Positions 55,371 to 63,887 of a stretch of DNA of 64,000 nt are shown one piece after another. Under the pieces are notes generated by a model that was not told the origin of the DNA, searched no databases, and worked only from the letters and a program-made list of their open reading frames with translations. Origin of the DNA: Sphingopyxis sp. Root154 (GTDB lineage: Bacteria; Pseudomonadota; Alphaproteobacteria; Sphingomonadales; Sphingomonadaceae). Position 1 is the stretch's first letter. Every line of letters starts with the position of its first letter. The position numbers were made by a program, and so were the translations under genes. The stretch is taken from NCBI RefSeq assembly GCF_001427105.1, contig NZ_LMGI01000001.1, forward strand, positions 1,156,131 through 1,220,130. Reading direction: 5' to 3'.

Positions 55371-56794
55371 CACCGCGCCACCGTCCTGACAAAAGCGTCG
55401 TCGTACGCGGCCTCATGTTCCAGATGTTCGGTCTTGTCCCATATGACTTCGCCCGATCGCAGCATTCGCCAATAAAGACCGACTGCCCGCCGCGCCGCGA
55501 GCATTGCGACCACATTGGAAAAAAAGGCGCGCGGCAGCGAAAGAATCGCCTCGCTGAGGCCGTACCAGCGCGCCGTGAAATGCCCGCGCATCGCGAGGCG
55601 CCAGCACAGCATCACCGCGTTGAAGGCGAGCAGCAGCCGCATGCCGTCGTCGACGATGATCGTATTCCAGCCGAACAGATAACGCCCCGCCCAGCCCAGC
55701 GCCGTCAGCAGCGCCCCGACATACGCCGCAAGGAGGATGAGCGCGGCGAGCGGCGCGCGGCGGTCGCGCCACAGCATCCAGCGTGCGATCCAGGCGCGGC
55801 CGCTGCGAAGATCGGCGTCATCCCGCCGCGACCCCGGCCAGCCCAGATGGTCCCACCCGGCCAGCGCGATCCCGGCGATCCAGCGGGATTTCTGCCGCAC
55901 CGCCTTTTCGGTCCGGCCGGGGAAGGCGCCGCGCGACACGATACGGTCGCCCGCAGGTCCCACCGTGTCGACAAAGCGGGTTCCAAGGCCATAGGCGCCG
56001 ATCACCATGCCGATCTCATAATCTTCGGTCAGGCTGTCGCAGCGAAAAGGTTCGCCGCCGCGTTCGATCGCCAGCAGCGCAAGCGCGGTGCGCGTCAGCG
56101 CGCAACCGACCCCCGCCGACGGAAGCGGCAGGTCGAGGCGCGAACGAACGACCAGTTCCTTGCCATGCGCTTCGGCAAATTCGTCGCCATAATGCCCGCC
56201 GATCCAGCGCTCCGCACGCTGGATCAGGGGCACGACGGGAATTTGTACCATCGCATTTTCGCCGAGATAGCGGCGATAAAGCGCGAGTTCGCCTGGATGC
56301 ACATGATCCTCGGCATCGTGAAGGACGACGGCGGCAAACCGAACGCCCTCCGCCCGCTCGTCCTCGGCGAGCGCCGCCCACAGCCGGTTGAGATTGTCGC
56401 CCTTGGTGGTCGGCCCTTCCTGGCTGCCGACGACGAGCCGCAGCCGTCCGTCGCGCGCGACCAGTGGCGACACGGCGAAGAGCGTCTCTGCGTCGTTGGG
56501 ATAGCAGCCGACGTAAAGCCGGAAATCCTCGCCCTCCCACGCGCCAAGCGTCCGCCGCAGCATCGCGGGAAGCGCTTTGGCCTCGTCCCATGCGGGCACG
56601 AAAATCGCGAAGCGCCCCTCGACTGGCGGCGCGGTCGGCGTCAGCGACCGTCCGCGCCGGCGTGTCGCCAACCACAGCGCGTCGAAAAGCAGGTCATCGA
56701 GCCCGAACAGCAGGATTCCGACCGATGCGAACAGCATCAGTTCGTGGCCGGCACCCAGCACCAGCCATTCCAGCCATGCGGTCGACAGCTCCAA
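55370..56794 (-). CDS. NfrB-like membrane glycosyltransferase (GT2), short form
   Basis: A 474-residue inner-membrane family 2 glycosyltransferase resembling phage N4 adsorption protein B (NfrB). An N-terminal helix pair, the cytoplasmic GT2 domain (FAIFVPAWDEAKALPAMLRRTL, acidic HDAEDHVHP, LTEDYEIG and the processive-type QxxRW as QKSRW) and C-terminal helices are visible. E. coli NfrB is much longer because of a C-terminal c-di-GMP-binding MshEN-type domain; this protein ends before it. It probably makes a secreted glycan with the coupled barrel protein. Confidence 0.85.
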   Translation of the reverse strand: MELSTAWLEWLVLGAGHELMLFASVGILLFGLDDLLFDALWLATRRRGRSLTPTAPPVEGRFAIFVPAWDEAKALPAMLRRTLGAWEGEDFRLYVGCYPNDAETLFAVSPLVARDGRLRLVVGSQEGPTTKGDNLNRLWAALAEDERAEGVRFAAVVLHDAEDHVHPGELALYRRYLGENAMVQIPVVPLIQRAERWIGGHYGDEFAEAHGKELVVRSRLDLPLPSAGVGCALTRTALALLAIERGGEPFRCDSLTEDYEIGMVIGAYGLGTRFVDTVGPAGDRIVSRGAFPGRTEKAVRQKSRWIAGIALAGWDHLGWPGSRRDDADLRSGRAWIARWMLWRDRRAPLAALILLAAYVGALLTALGWAGRYLFGWNTIIVDDGMRLLLAFNAVMLCWRLAMRGHFTARWYGLSEAILSLPRAFFSNVVAMLAARRAVGLYWRMLRSGEVIWDKTEHLEHEAAYDDAFVRTVAR

Positions 56795-56814
56795 TGTGCT
56801 AGCCCCGCCCCCAC

Positions 56815-56900
56815 CGATGACCTGATGTCATCGCCGCCGATAGTGCTAGTGAATGAGTCCAATTTGTAAAGATTGACGCCCACCGGTAGAGAATCGTCAA
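56815..56900. promoter_or_regulatory. Divergent control region of the NfrB-like gene and nhaA
   Basis: Two inverted repeats lie in the 138-base gap. CGATGAC-CTGAT-GTCATCG (56815-56833) is 20 bases from the minus-strand start, and TTGACG (56873-56878) with CGTCAA (56895-56900) lies upstream of nhaA. The TTGACG could also serve as an nhaA -35 element. Operator function is a guess from symmetry and position. Confidence 0.35.
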
Positions 56901-56932
56901 ATCGCCTGACGAACCAAGGAAATAGCCAACCC

Positions 56933-58219
56933 ATGACTCGCAGTTTTCCGCCTCGTTCTGCGTTACGCGACTTTCTTGAAAGCGAGAGTGCCGGAGGAAT
57001 TTTGCTGATTTTCGCAGCCATTTTGGCGATGATTGTCGCAAATTCGTCGCTGGGGACAGTTTACCACGACGCGATCCATGCCGCGACCGGACCGGTACTC
57101 ACCGACAAGCTAGGCCCGATGACCGTCCATCTGTGGATCAACGACGGGCTGATGGCGATCTTCTTCCTGCTCGTCGGGCTGGAGATCAAGCGCGAGTTCG
57201 TCGACGGGCGGCTCGCGAGTTGGGACCGGCGACGGCTGCCGTTCATCGCCGCGGCGGCGGGCATGGCAGTGCCGGCGGCGCTCTACATGGCCTTCGCGGG
57301 CGGCGAACCCGGACTGGCGCAGGGATGGGCGATTCCGGCCGCAACCGATATCGCCTTTGCGATGGGGGTGCTCGCGCTCCTCGGCAAGCGCGCCCCGACG
57401 TCGCTCAAGCTGTTTCTCGTCACCGTCGCGATCGTCGACGACATGGGCGCGGTCGCGATCATCGCGCTTTTCTATACCGCGAAGATCGACCTGCTCGCGC
57501 TCGCCGCCGCCGCGGTCATCCTCGGGCTGATGTTCGCGATGGGACGAATGCGGGTTAAGAGCCTGTCGCTCTATCTGCTGATGTTCGCCTTGCTCTGGTA
57601 CGCGATGCTACTTTCGGGCGTCCACGCGACGATCGCCGGCGTGCTTGCGGCGATGGCGATCCCGTTCGACCGCACGCCGGGCGCGCCCGACAGCGAAACC
57701 TCGCCGCTGCACCGGCTCGAGCATGGCCTTCACCCGTGGGTCGCCTTTGCGATCGTCCCGCTGTTCGGCTTCGCCAATGCCGGTGTCGATGTGAGCGGGC
57801 TGACCGCCGAGCAGATTTTCGCGCCGCTGCCGCTCGGCATCGCCGCGGGGCTGTTCCTCGGTAAGCAGATCGGTATTTTCGGCAGCGTTTGGCTCGCGGT
57901 CAAACTCGGCATCGCGGGCAAGCTGCGCGGTGCGACCTGGCTGCAGGTCTATGGCGTCGCGATGCTGTGCGGGATCGGCTTCACCATGAGCCTGTTCATC
58001 GGCGGTCTCGCCTTTCCAGGCGACGCGTTGCTGATCGAAGAGGCGAAGATCGGCATCCTGATGGGCTCGCTCGCCGCGGCGCTGCTGGGCTATGCGGTGT
58101 TGCGCTTCGCCCCGCTCCATCCGCAGCATGATAAGATCGAAAGCGAGTCCGACGCCGAAATCGCCGCAGATGGCGATGTGCGTGACACGTCCGAAAGCGG
58201 CGGTATAGCAGCGCAATGA
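56933..58219 (+). CDS. nhaA: Na+/H+ antiporter NhaA
   Basis: A 428-residue twelve-helix antiporter for sodium and pH homeostasis. The ion-site aspartates are Asp169 and Asp170 in VTVAIVDDMGAVAIIA, and Asp139 in IPAATDIAFAMG corresponds to the unwound-helix aspartate. The start MTRSFPPRSALRDF at 56933 fits the family; the earlier in-frame ATG adds an unconserved leader. A charged C-terminal tail follows the last helix. The stop overlaps the DUF885 gene as ATGA. Confidence 0.96.
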   Translation: MTRSFPPRSALRDFLESESAGGILLIFAAILAMIVANSSLGTVYHDAIHAATGPVLTDKLGPMTVHLWINDGLMAIFFLLVGLEIKREFVDGRLASWDRRRLPFIAAAAGMAVPAALYMAFAGGEPGLAQGWAIPAATDIAFAMGVLALLGKRAPTSLKLFLVTVAIVDDMGAVAIIALFYTAKIDLLALAAAAVILGLMFAMGRMRVKSLSLYLLMFALLWYAMLLSGVHATIAGVLAAMAIPFDRTPGAPDSETSPLHRLEHGLHPWVAFAIVPLFGFANAGVDVSGLTAEQIFAPLPLGIAAGLFLGKQIGIFGSVWLAVKLGIAGKLRGATWLQVYGVAMLCGIGFTMSLFIGGLAFPGDALLIEEAKIGILMGSLAAALLGYAVLRFAPLHPQHDKIESESDAEIAADGDVRDTSESGGIAAQ

Positions 58220-59565
58220 TACGCAAACTGATTGCCCTGTCGCTGGTCATCGTCTTGCCCGGCTGCGCCACGAGCGAAACGAAGCCGCCTGTCGCCAAGG
58301 CGGATATCGCGACCGTGGACGTGCGCCGCAGCCCGGCCTCGACCAAGGCGCTGGGCGAGATTGCGGCCGCCTATCTGCGGCTGACGCTCGAAATCGGGAC
58401 GCACGAGCCCGGTTATATCGACGCCTATTATGGCCCGCCCGAGCTGCAAAAGGCGGCCGAAGCGGCGCCGCGCGACAAACCGGCGCTGCTCGCCGCAACG
58501 CGCGACCTGATGGCGCAGCTCGATCTCGCAGCGCGGCGTATGCCCGATCCGCTCGAACGCCGCCGCGCCACCTTCCTGCGCGCGCAGCTCCGCGCCGCTG
58601 AAACGCGATTGTTGATGATGCAGGGCACGCGCTTCGCCTTCGTCGACGAGGCCGAACGGCTGTTCGGGGTGCGGCCGCGGCTGAAGCCGCTCGCGAGCTA
58701 TGACGCAGAGCTCGCGAAGATCGAATCGCTGGTCCCCGGCGAAGGCGCGCTGGCGGACCGCGTCGAAGCCTATCTCGACGCCTTCACCATCCCCAAGGAC
58801 CGACTGCAAAAGACTTTCGATGCCGCGATCGCGCGTTGCCGCGGGCGCAGCATGGCGCATATTCCAATGCCCGAGGGCGAAAGCTTTCGCCTCGAGTTCG
58901 TCACCGGCAAAAGCTGGAGCGGCTATAACTATTATCAGGGTGGCTATCACAGCCTGATCCAGGTCAACACCGATCTGCCGATCCGGCTATCGCGCGCGCT
59001 CGATCTCGGCTGTCACGAAGGCTATCCCGGCCACCACCTTCTCAACATGAAGCTGGAGGAGAAGCTGGTGAAGGAGCGCGGCTGGGGCGAATTCAGCGTC
59101 TATCCGCTCTACAGCCCGCAAAGCCTGATCGCCGAGGGCAGCGCCAATTACGGCATCGATCTCGCCTTTCCCGAAAACAGCAAGGCCGATACCGAGCGCG
59201 ACGTGCTGATGCCGATCGCCGAAATCGCGGTGCCGTCCGACGATCGTTACTGGCAGCTCCTGAAAGCGATCAAGCGCGCCTCGGGCGCGCGGCTAACGAT
59301 CGCGCAGCAATATCTCGATGGCGTGATCGACCGGCCGACGGCGGTCGCGCTCACCCAGAAATATCTGCTTGTCTCAGCCCGGCGCGCCGAACAGTCGGTG
59401 AGCTTCACTGACCAGTATCGCAGCTATGTGATCAACTACGGCCTCGGCGAAACGATGGTGCGCGCCTATGTCGAGCGCGGCAAACCGTCGCGCGACGAGA
59501 TGTGGCGGCGGATGGCGAAAATCGTCAGCGAACCGACGTTACCTTCGGACTTACTCGCACGCTGA
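58216..59565 (+). CDS. DUF885-family lipoprotein (metallopeptidase-like)
   Basis: A 449-residue lipoprotein; the lipobox is LPGC with Cys17. The mature part matches DUF885, a group of HExxH-like zinc peptidases: CHEGYPGHHLLNM carries the putative zinc motif H-E-x3-H-H and LIAEGSANYGIDLAF the third-ligand region. The substrate is unknown; it should act in the periplasm. Translational coupling to nhaA is unexpected, since no functional link is known. Confidence 0.85.
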   Translation: MIRKLIALSLVIVLPGCATSETKPPVAKADIATVDVRRSPASTKALGEIAAAYLRLTLEIGTHEPGYIDAYYGPPELQKAAEAAPRDKPALLAATRDLMAQLDLAARRMPDPLERRRATFLRAQLRAAETRLLMMQGTRFAFVDEAERLFGVRPRLKPLASYDAELAKIESLVPGEGALADRVEAYLDAFTIPKDRLQKTFDAAIARCRGRSMAHIPMPEGESFRLEFVTGKSWSGYNYYQGGYHSLIQVNTDLPIRLSRALDLGCHEGYPGHHLLNMKLEEKLVKERGWGEFSVYPLYSPQSLIAEGSANYGIDLAFPENSKADTERDVLMPIAEIAVPSDDRYWQLLKAIKRASGARLTIAQQYLDGVIDRPTAVALTQKYLLVSARRAEQSVSFTDQYRSYVINYGLGETMVRAYVERGKPSRDEMWRRMAKIVSEPTLPSDLLAR

Positions 59566-59570
59566 GCCCC

Positions 59571-60578
59571 CTAGATATCGACAATGATCTTGCCGAAATG
59601 CGCGTTCGCGGCCTGATGCCGGAAGGCGTCAGCGAGATTTTCGAGTGGGAAATGCTGATCGAGAACCGGACGAATGCCGTTCGTCTCGACCCCTGCGATC
59701 ATTGCAAGTTGCTGCGCGCGGCTTCCTACGGTGAGTCCCTGCACGCGCAAATTCTTGCTCATCAGTAGCGCGGTCTTCACCGGCCCGACGATACCCGCGA
59801 GAACCCCGATCAGCGCGACATGGCCGCCGACGCGCGTCGCCACCATCGACTGGTCGAGCGTGCCCGCGCCGCCGATCTCCACGACGGTATCGACCCCGCG
59901 CCCGCCGGTGAGTTCGAGCGTCTTGGCGCCCCATGCCGGCACATCCTTGTAATTGATCAGTTCGTCGGCGCCGAGCGCCTTCAGCCGGTCGAGCTTCGCG
60001 TCGGACGAGCTCGTCGCGATCACGCGCGCGCCCGCCGCCTTGGCGAATTGCAGCGCGAACACCGAAACCCCGCCGCTGCCCTGAACCAGCACCGTCGAGC
60101 CCGGCTGAGTGGCGCCGTCGACGAACAGCGCGCGCCACGCGGTCAGTCCCGCGCAGGTCAGCGTCGCCGCCTCGGCGGCCGACCATCCCTTGGGTGCCCG
60201 GGTGAACCAGTGCTGCGGCGTCACCACCACTTCACGCGCATAGCCGTCGATCCCGTCGCCGGGCACTTGCGTGAAGGCGGTCGACGGCGCCGCGCCGTCG
60301 ATCCAAAAGGGGAAGAAGAGCGACACGACATGGTCGCCGACTTTATGGTCGGTCACGCGCTCGCCTACCGCCTCGACGGTGCCCGCGCCATCGGACATGG
60401 GGATGCGTCCGTCGGCGGTGGGGATCATCCCGGCGACGACCGCGAAGTCATGGAAATTGAGTGACGAGGCGGCAAGCCGCACGCGAATCTCGCCCGGCCC
60501 CGGATCGCCGGGATCGGGAAGATCGGTCAGCGTCAGATTGTCGAGCGAGGCGGGCGCGCGAAGCTGGACCGCCCGCAT
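59571..60578 (-). CDS. Zinc-independent alcohol dehydrogenase/quinone oxidoreductase (MDR)
   Basis: A 335-residue medium-chain reductase. The N-terminal GroES-like half includes SSLNFHDFAVVAG and SDGAGTVEAVGERV, and the NADPH motif is VQGSGGVSVFALQFAKAAGARV near residue 170. No structural zinc cysteines are present. The ATG at 60578 overlaps the preceding deacylase stop as TGATG, so the two form an operon; a GTG one codon earlier exists. Substrate unknown. Confidence 0.87.
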   Translation of the reverse strand: MRAVQLRAPASLDNLTLTDLPDPGDPGPGEIRVRLAASSLNFHDFAVVAGMIPTADGRIPMSDGAGTVEAVGERVTDHKVGDHVVSLFFPFWIDGAAPSTAFTQVPGDGIDGYAREVVVTPQHWFTRAPKGWSAAEAATLTCAGLTAWRALFVDGATQPGSTVLVQGSGGVSVFALQFAKAAGARVIATSSSDAKLDRLKALGADELINYKDVPAWGAKTLELTGGRGVDTVVEIGGAGTLDQSMVATRVGGHVALIGVLAGIVGPVKTALLMSKNLRVQGLTVGSRAQQLAMIAGVETNGIRPVLDQHFPLENLADAFRHQAANAHFGKIIVDI

Positions 60579-62317
60579 CACTCCGCCGCCATCGCCATTT
60601 CGACGCGCTGCGGGCCGCGGATCACGCCGCCCGGGGTCGGCCCCTGCATTTCGCCGTCCCTGAACGTCACGACCCCCGACTTCACCGTCGCGACATAGCC
60701 GTCGGCCTTCTGCAGCAGACGTTTGCCGCCCGCGGGCAGGTCGAAGGCGAGCCAGGGTTTGCCGAGCTTGATCGCGTCCATGTCGATGACGTTGAGATCG
60801 GCGAGATAGCCCGGCGCGAGCACCCCGCGATCCTCAAGACCATAGAGCAAAGCCGTATCGCGGCACTGGCGCTTCACCGCATGTTCGAGCGCGATGCGAT
60901 GGCCTTTGCGGTCGCGCACCCAATGCTGGAGCATGAAGGTCGGCGAGGCGGCGTCGCAGATCGTGCCGCAATGCGCGCCGCCGTCGGACAGGCTGTTAAC
61001 CGTGTCGTCCGATGCCTGCAGATCCTCGAGGAAATCGAGATTGCCGTCGCGGTAGTTGAGGATCGGAAAATAGATGAAGCCCTTGCCGTCGTCCTTCATC
61101 AAGAGGTCATAGGCATATTCAGCCGGCGAGACGCCCGCCGCCGCGGCGCGGCCCGCGATGCTTTCGTCCATCTTCGGCTCATAGTTGAAGTCGGGGTCCA
61201 TTTCGAAATGGACCGGCCAGCCTTCGGCGACGACTTTCAGGAAGTCGAGGATATCGCTTTCGGGCCAGACATTTTCCTCAGCGATCATCCGCGCCTTGAA
61301 TGCCGGGTCTTTCAATTTCGCGAGTTGCTGGTCCCACGACAGATCGATGATCTCGTTCCACGCGGGCTTGAAACGGAAGGGATGCACCGTTCCCTGCCAC
61401 GCCATAATGATGCCGTTACCGCGCAGCGCGATCTGCGCTACGATGTTCGCGCCGGTCGCGTTCTGCTTTCGCATCTCCGAAATCTGTTCCTCAAGCGGCA
61501 GTTCCTTGGCGATCGACTGGAGCGCAGCAAAGGTCACCGGCAGCCCGGTTTCGCGGCTGAGGTCGCCCATCCACTGGAACTCGTTCCACTCGCGCTTCAT
61601 GTCGCTCGCCATTTCGAACACCCCGTAACCGACGCGCCCCATCGCGCGGCCGATCGCGATCAGTTCTTCGGCGGTCGCGGTGGTCCCGGGGACGAGCTCG
61701 CCGTCGATCGACTTGTGAAGCACGGTGCGGCTGGTCGAAAAGCCGAGCGCGCCCGCGCGCACGCCTTCCTCGACGATCCGCGACATTTCGGCGATGTCCT
61801 CGTCGGTCGGGATCGCACCGGGCATTTCGCGGTCGCCGAGCACATAGGCGCGCACCGCGCCGTGCGGGACGTGGCACGCGACGTCGACCGTACGCGGCAG
61901 TTTTTCGAGCGCGTCCATATATTCGGGGAAGGTCTCCCAATCCCACGACATGCCTTCGGCGAGCGCGGTGCCGGGGATGTCCTCGACGCCTTCCATCAGC
62001 GAAATCAGCCATTCGTGGCGGTCGGGCTTGGCGGGAGCGAAGCCGACGCCGCAATTGCCCATCACGACGGTGGTGACGCCGTGCCAGCTCGACGGCGCCA
62101 TTTCGGCGTCCCACGTCGCCTGCCCGTCATAATGGGTGTGAACGTCGACGAAGCCGGGGGTGACGATCTTGCCGGCGGCGTCGATTTCCTCGGCGCCCGC
62201 GCCCAGATTCTCGCCCACCGCGACGATCCGGTCGTCATCGATCGCGACGTCAGCGACAAAGGGCGCTCCGCCCGAACCATCGACGACGGTGCCGCCGCGA
62301 ATCACCAGATCATGCAT
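60578..62317 (-). CDS. N-acyl-D-amino-acid deacylase family amidohydrolase
   Basis: A 579-residue metal-dependent amidohydrolase. The N-terminal composite domain ([24 protein letters not shown]) and the first metal motif [17 protein letters not shown] are canonical for D-aminoacylase/dihydroorotase-like enzymes. NCGVGFAP, a central insert and a C-terminal [22 protein letters not shown] match the deacylase COG3653. The physiological substrate is unclear. A palindrome and a 13-mer shared with phhA lie upstream at 62352-62379. It is translationally coupled to the quinone oxidoreductase. Confidence 0.88.
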   Translation of the reverse strand: MHDLVIRGGTVVDGSGGAPFVADVAIDDDRIVAVGENLGAGAEEIDAAGKIVTPGFVDVHTHYDGQATWDAEMAPSSWHGVTTVVMGNCGVGFAPAKPDRHEWLISLMEGVEDIPGTALAEGMSWDWETFPEYMDALEKLPRTVDVACHVPHGAVRAYVLGDREMPGAIPTDEDIAEMSRIVEEGVRAGALGFSTSRTVLHKSIDGELVPGTTATAEELIAIGRAMGRVGYGVFEMASDMKREWNEFQWMGDLSRETGLPVTFAALQSIAKELPLEEQISEMRKQNATGANIVAQIALRGNGIIMAWQGTVHPFRFKPAWNEIIDLSWDQQLAKLKDPAFKARMIAEENVWPESDILDFLKVVAEGWPVHFEMDPDFNYEPKMDESIAGRAAAAGVSPAEYAYDLLMKDDGKGFIYFPILNYRDGNLDFLEDLQASDDTVNSLSDGGAHCGTICDAASPTFMLQHWVRDRKGHRIALEHAVKRQCRDTALLYGLEDRGVLAPGYLADLNVIDMDAIKLGKPWLAFDLPAGGKRLLQKADGYVATVKSGVVTFRDGEMQGPTPGGVIRGPQRVEMAMAAE

Positions 62318-62351
62318 GTCCGCTCTCCCAAGTCTTTTGGCCTGATTTTTA

Positions 62352-62379
62352 GTTTCACGAAGAAACCTATCATCAAAAT
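62352..62379 (-). promoter_or_regulatory. Candidate operator upstream of the deacylase operon
   Basis: Read toward the gene, ATTTTGATGATAG (62379-62367) is followed at once by GTTTC-TTCGT-GAAAC (62366-62352), 34 bases before the ATG. The 13-mer is identical to that upstream of phhA (16245-16233), where a GTTTC/GAAAC palindrome is also present but on the other side. Confidence 0.4.
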
Positions 62380-62455
62380 CGCAAGATGCAAATAAACGCG
62401 CGGTGGCCCCGGCAAGGCGCTATGATGGCGGGACAAGAGATAGGGAGTCTATGCC

Positions 62456-63208
62456 ATGATCCGCCCGCTTACCCTCGCCCTGCTGATGCTCGCCGTCCCG
62501 GCGACCCCGCTCGCCGCCAAACAGGCGGCTGTCCCCAGCTATAAGGCCGCACTCGCCGATCCCGCGCGGCCTGCCGCCGACCGGACACGCGACGCGGCGC
62601 GCAAGCCCGCCGAACTGCTTGCCTTCGCCCAGGTCAAGCCCGGACAGACGGTCGGCGATTATGTGATGGGGGGCGGTTACGTCACCCGGCTGCTCGCCGC
62701 GGCGGTCGGACCGTCGGGCAAGGTCTATGGCTTCCAGCCCGCCGAATTCATCGGCTTCAAAAAACAATATGGCGACGATCAGGCCGCGATTGACGCCGCC
62801 TATGTCAATGTCGACGCCGTCGCCGGACCGTTCGCGGCGCCCGCCTTTCCCGAACCGCTCGACACGATCATCACGGTGCAGAATTTCCACGACCTCTATC
62901 TGAAGCCCTTCCCCGCGGGCACGGGCGACAAGGCGAGCGCGGCCTTGTTCGCGGCGCTGAAACCCGGCGGCACGCTGGTCGTCGTCGACCACAGCGCGGC
63001 GAAAGGTAGCGGCACGACCTTGTCCGACAGTCTGCACCGGATCGACAAGGATGCGGTCGTCGCGACGCTGACCAAGGTGGGTTTCAAGCTCGAAGCCGAA
63101 AGCGATCTCTATCGCCGCACCGCCGATCCGCGTAGCGCCAATGTCTTCGACAAGGAAATCCGCGGCAAGACCGACCAGTTCACCCTGCGCTTCCGCAAAC
63201 CGGGATAA
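62456..63208 (+). CDS. Exported SAM-methyltransferase-like protein (COG4798 type)
   Basis: A 250-residue protein with a Rossmann methyltransferase-like fold (VKPGQTVGDYVMGGGYVTRLLAAAVGPSGKVYGFQP, then NFHDLY and LKPGGTLVVVDHSA). It carries an N-terminal signal peptide (TLALLMLAVPATPLAAK). The usual D-x-G-x-G-x-G is replaced by D-Y-V-M-G-G-G-Y, as in the COG4798 predicted methyltransferases. How a SAM enzyme would work in the periplasm is unclear, so activity is uncertain. The stop is followed four bases later by the PhnA-like gene. Confidence 0.78.
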   Translation: MIRPLTLALLMLAVPATPLAAKQAAVPSYKAALADPARPAADRTRDAARKPAELLAFAQVKPGQTVGDYVMGGGYVTRLLAAAVGPSGKVYGFQPAEFIGFKKQYGDDQAAIDAAYVNVDAVAGPFAAPAFPEPLDTIITVQNFHDLYLKPFPAGTGDKASAALFAALKPGGTLVVVDHSAAKGSGTTLSDSLHRIDKDAVVATLTKVGFKLEAESDLYRRTADPRSANVFDKEIRGKTDQFTLRFRKPG

Positions 63209-63212
63209 AAGA

Positions 63213-63524
63213 ATGACCAGCGACGATGAAGATTATGTCTATGACGAGGCGAGCGGCGAATGGATGTCCGCCAGCGATATTGCTGCTCGCGATGCCGCAG
63301 CCACCGCGGGCCCTGAGGTGCGCGACGCGGTCGGCAATTTGCTCGCTGATGGCGACTCGGTCGTGCTGGTCAAGGATTTGAGCGTCAAAGGCGCGGGGCA
63401 GACGTTGAAGGTCGGCACCGTGATCAAATCGATCCGCCTGACCGGCGACGATCAGGAAATCGATTGCCGCCACGAGGGGATCAAAGGCCTCGTCCTTCGC
63501 GCCGAATTCGTGCGCAAGCGCTAA
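63213..63524 (+). CDS. PhnA/YjdM-domain protein lacking the zinc ribbon
   Basis: A 103-residue protein whose C-terminal half (VRDAVGNLLADGDSVVLVKDLSVKGAGQTLKVGTVIKSIRL...IDCRHEGIKGLVLRAEFVRK) is the PhnA (YjdM) SH3-like domain. In E. coli a Cys4 zinc ribbon precedes it; here the matching stretch YVYDEASGEWMSASD has no cysteines. PhnA-domain proteins are named for phosphonate use, but their function is unproven. It is probably co-transcribed with the methyltransferase-like and SMR genes. Confidence 0.8.
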   Translation: MTSDDEDYVYDEASGEWMSASDIAARDAAATAGPEVRDAVGNLLADGDSVVLVKDLSVKGAGQTLKVGTVIKSIRLTGDDQEIDCRHEGIKGLVLRAEFVRKR

Positions 63525-63538
63525 GCGGATCCGAAGCC

Positions 63539-63868
63539 TTGCATTATATCTATCTCGGCATCGCGATTGTCGCCGAAGTCATCGCGACATCATTCCTGAA
63601 ACAATCCGACGGTTTCCGGAACCTCGGCCCTTCGGCGATTATGGCGGCAGGCTATGTCGTCGCCTTCTATTTCCTGTCGCTGGCGCTCCGCGATATCCCG
63701 ACGGGCATCGCCTATGCGATCTGGTCGGGGGTCGGCATCGTGCTGATCGCGACTGTCGCCTGGGTCTTTCAGGGCCAACGCCTCGACACGCCTGCGATCG
63801 TCGGCATGGCGCTGATCGTCACGGGCGTGGCGATCATGAACATCTTCTCGAAGACCGCCGCCCACTGA
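63539..63868 (+). CDS. Small multidrug resistance (SMR) efflux protein, TTG start
   Basis: A 109-residue, four-helix SMR exporter of the EmrE/QacE/Gdx group. The essential glutamate is Glu13 in YLGIAIVAEVIATSFLK; GIAYAIWSGVGIVLIA and IVGMALIVTGVAIMNIFS are the family signatures of helices 3 and 4. No ATG exists at the correct place; TTG at 63539 gives the standard N terminus and length. It begins 14 bases after the PhnA-like gene. Substrates (quaternary amines or guanidinium) cannot be told from sequence alone. Confidence 0.9.
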   Translation: MHYIYLGIAIVAEVIATSFLKQSDGFRNLGPSAIMAAGYVVAFYFLSLALRDIPTGIAYAIWSGVGIVLIATVAWVFQGQRLDTPAIVGMALIVTGVAIMNIFSKTAAH

Positions 63869-63887
63869 AGGGCAGCGGTCTCGCTCG

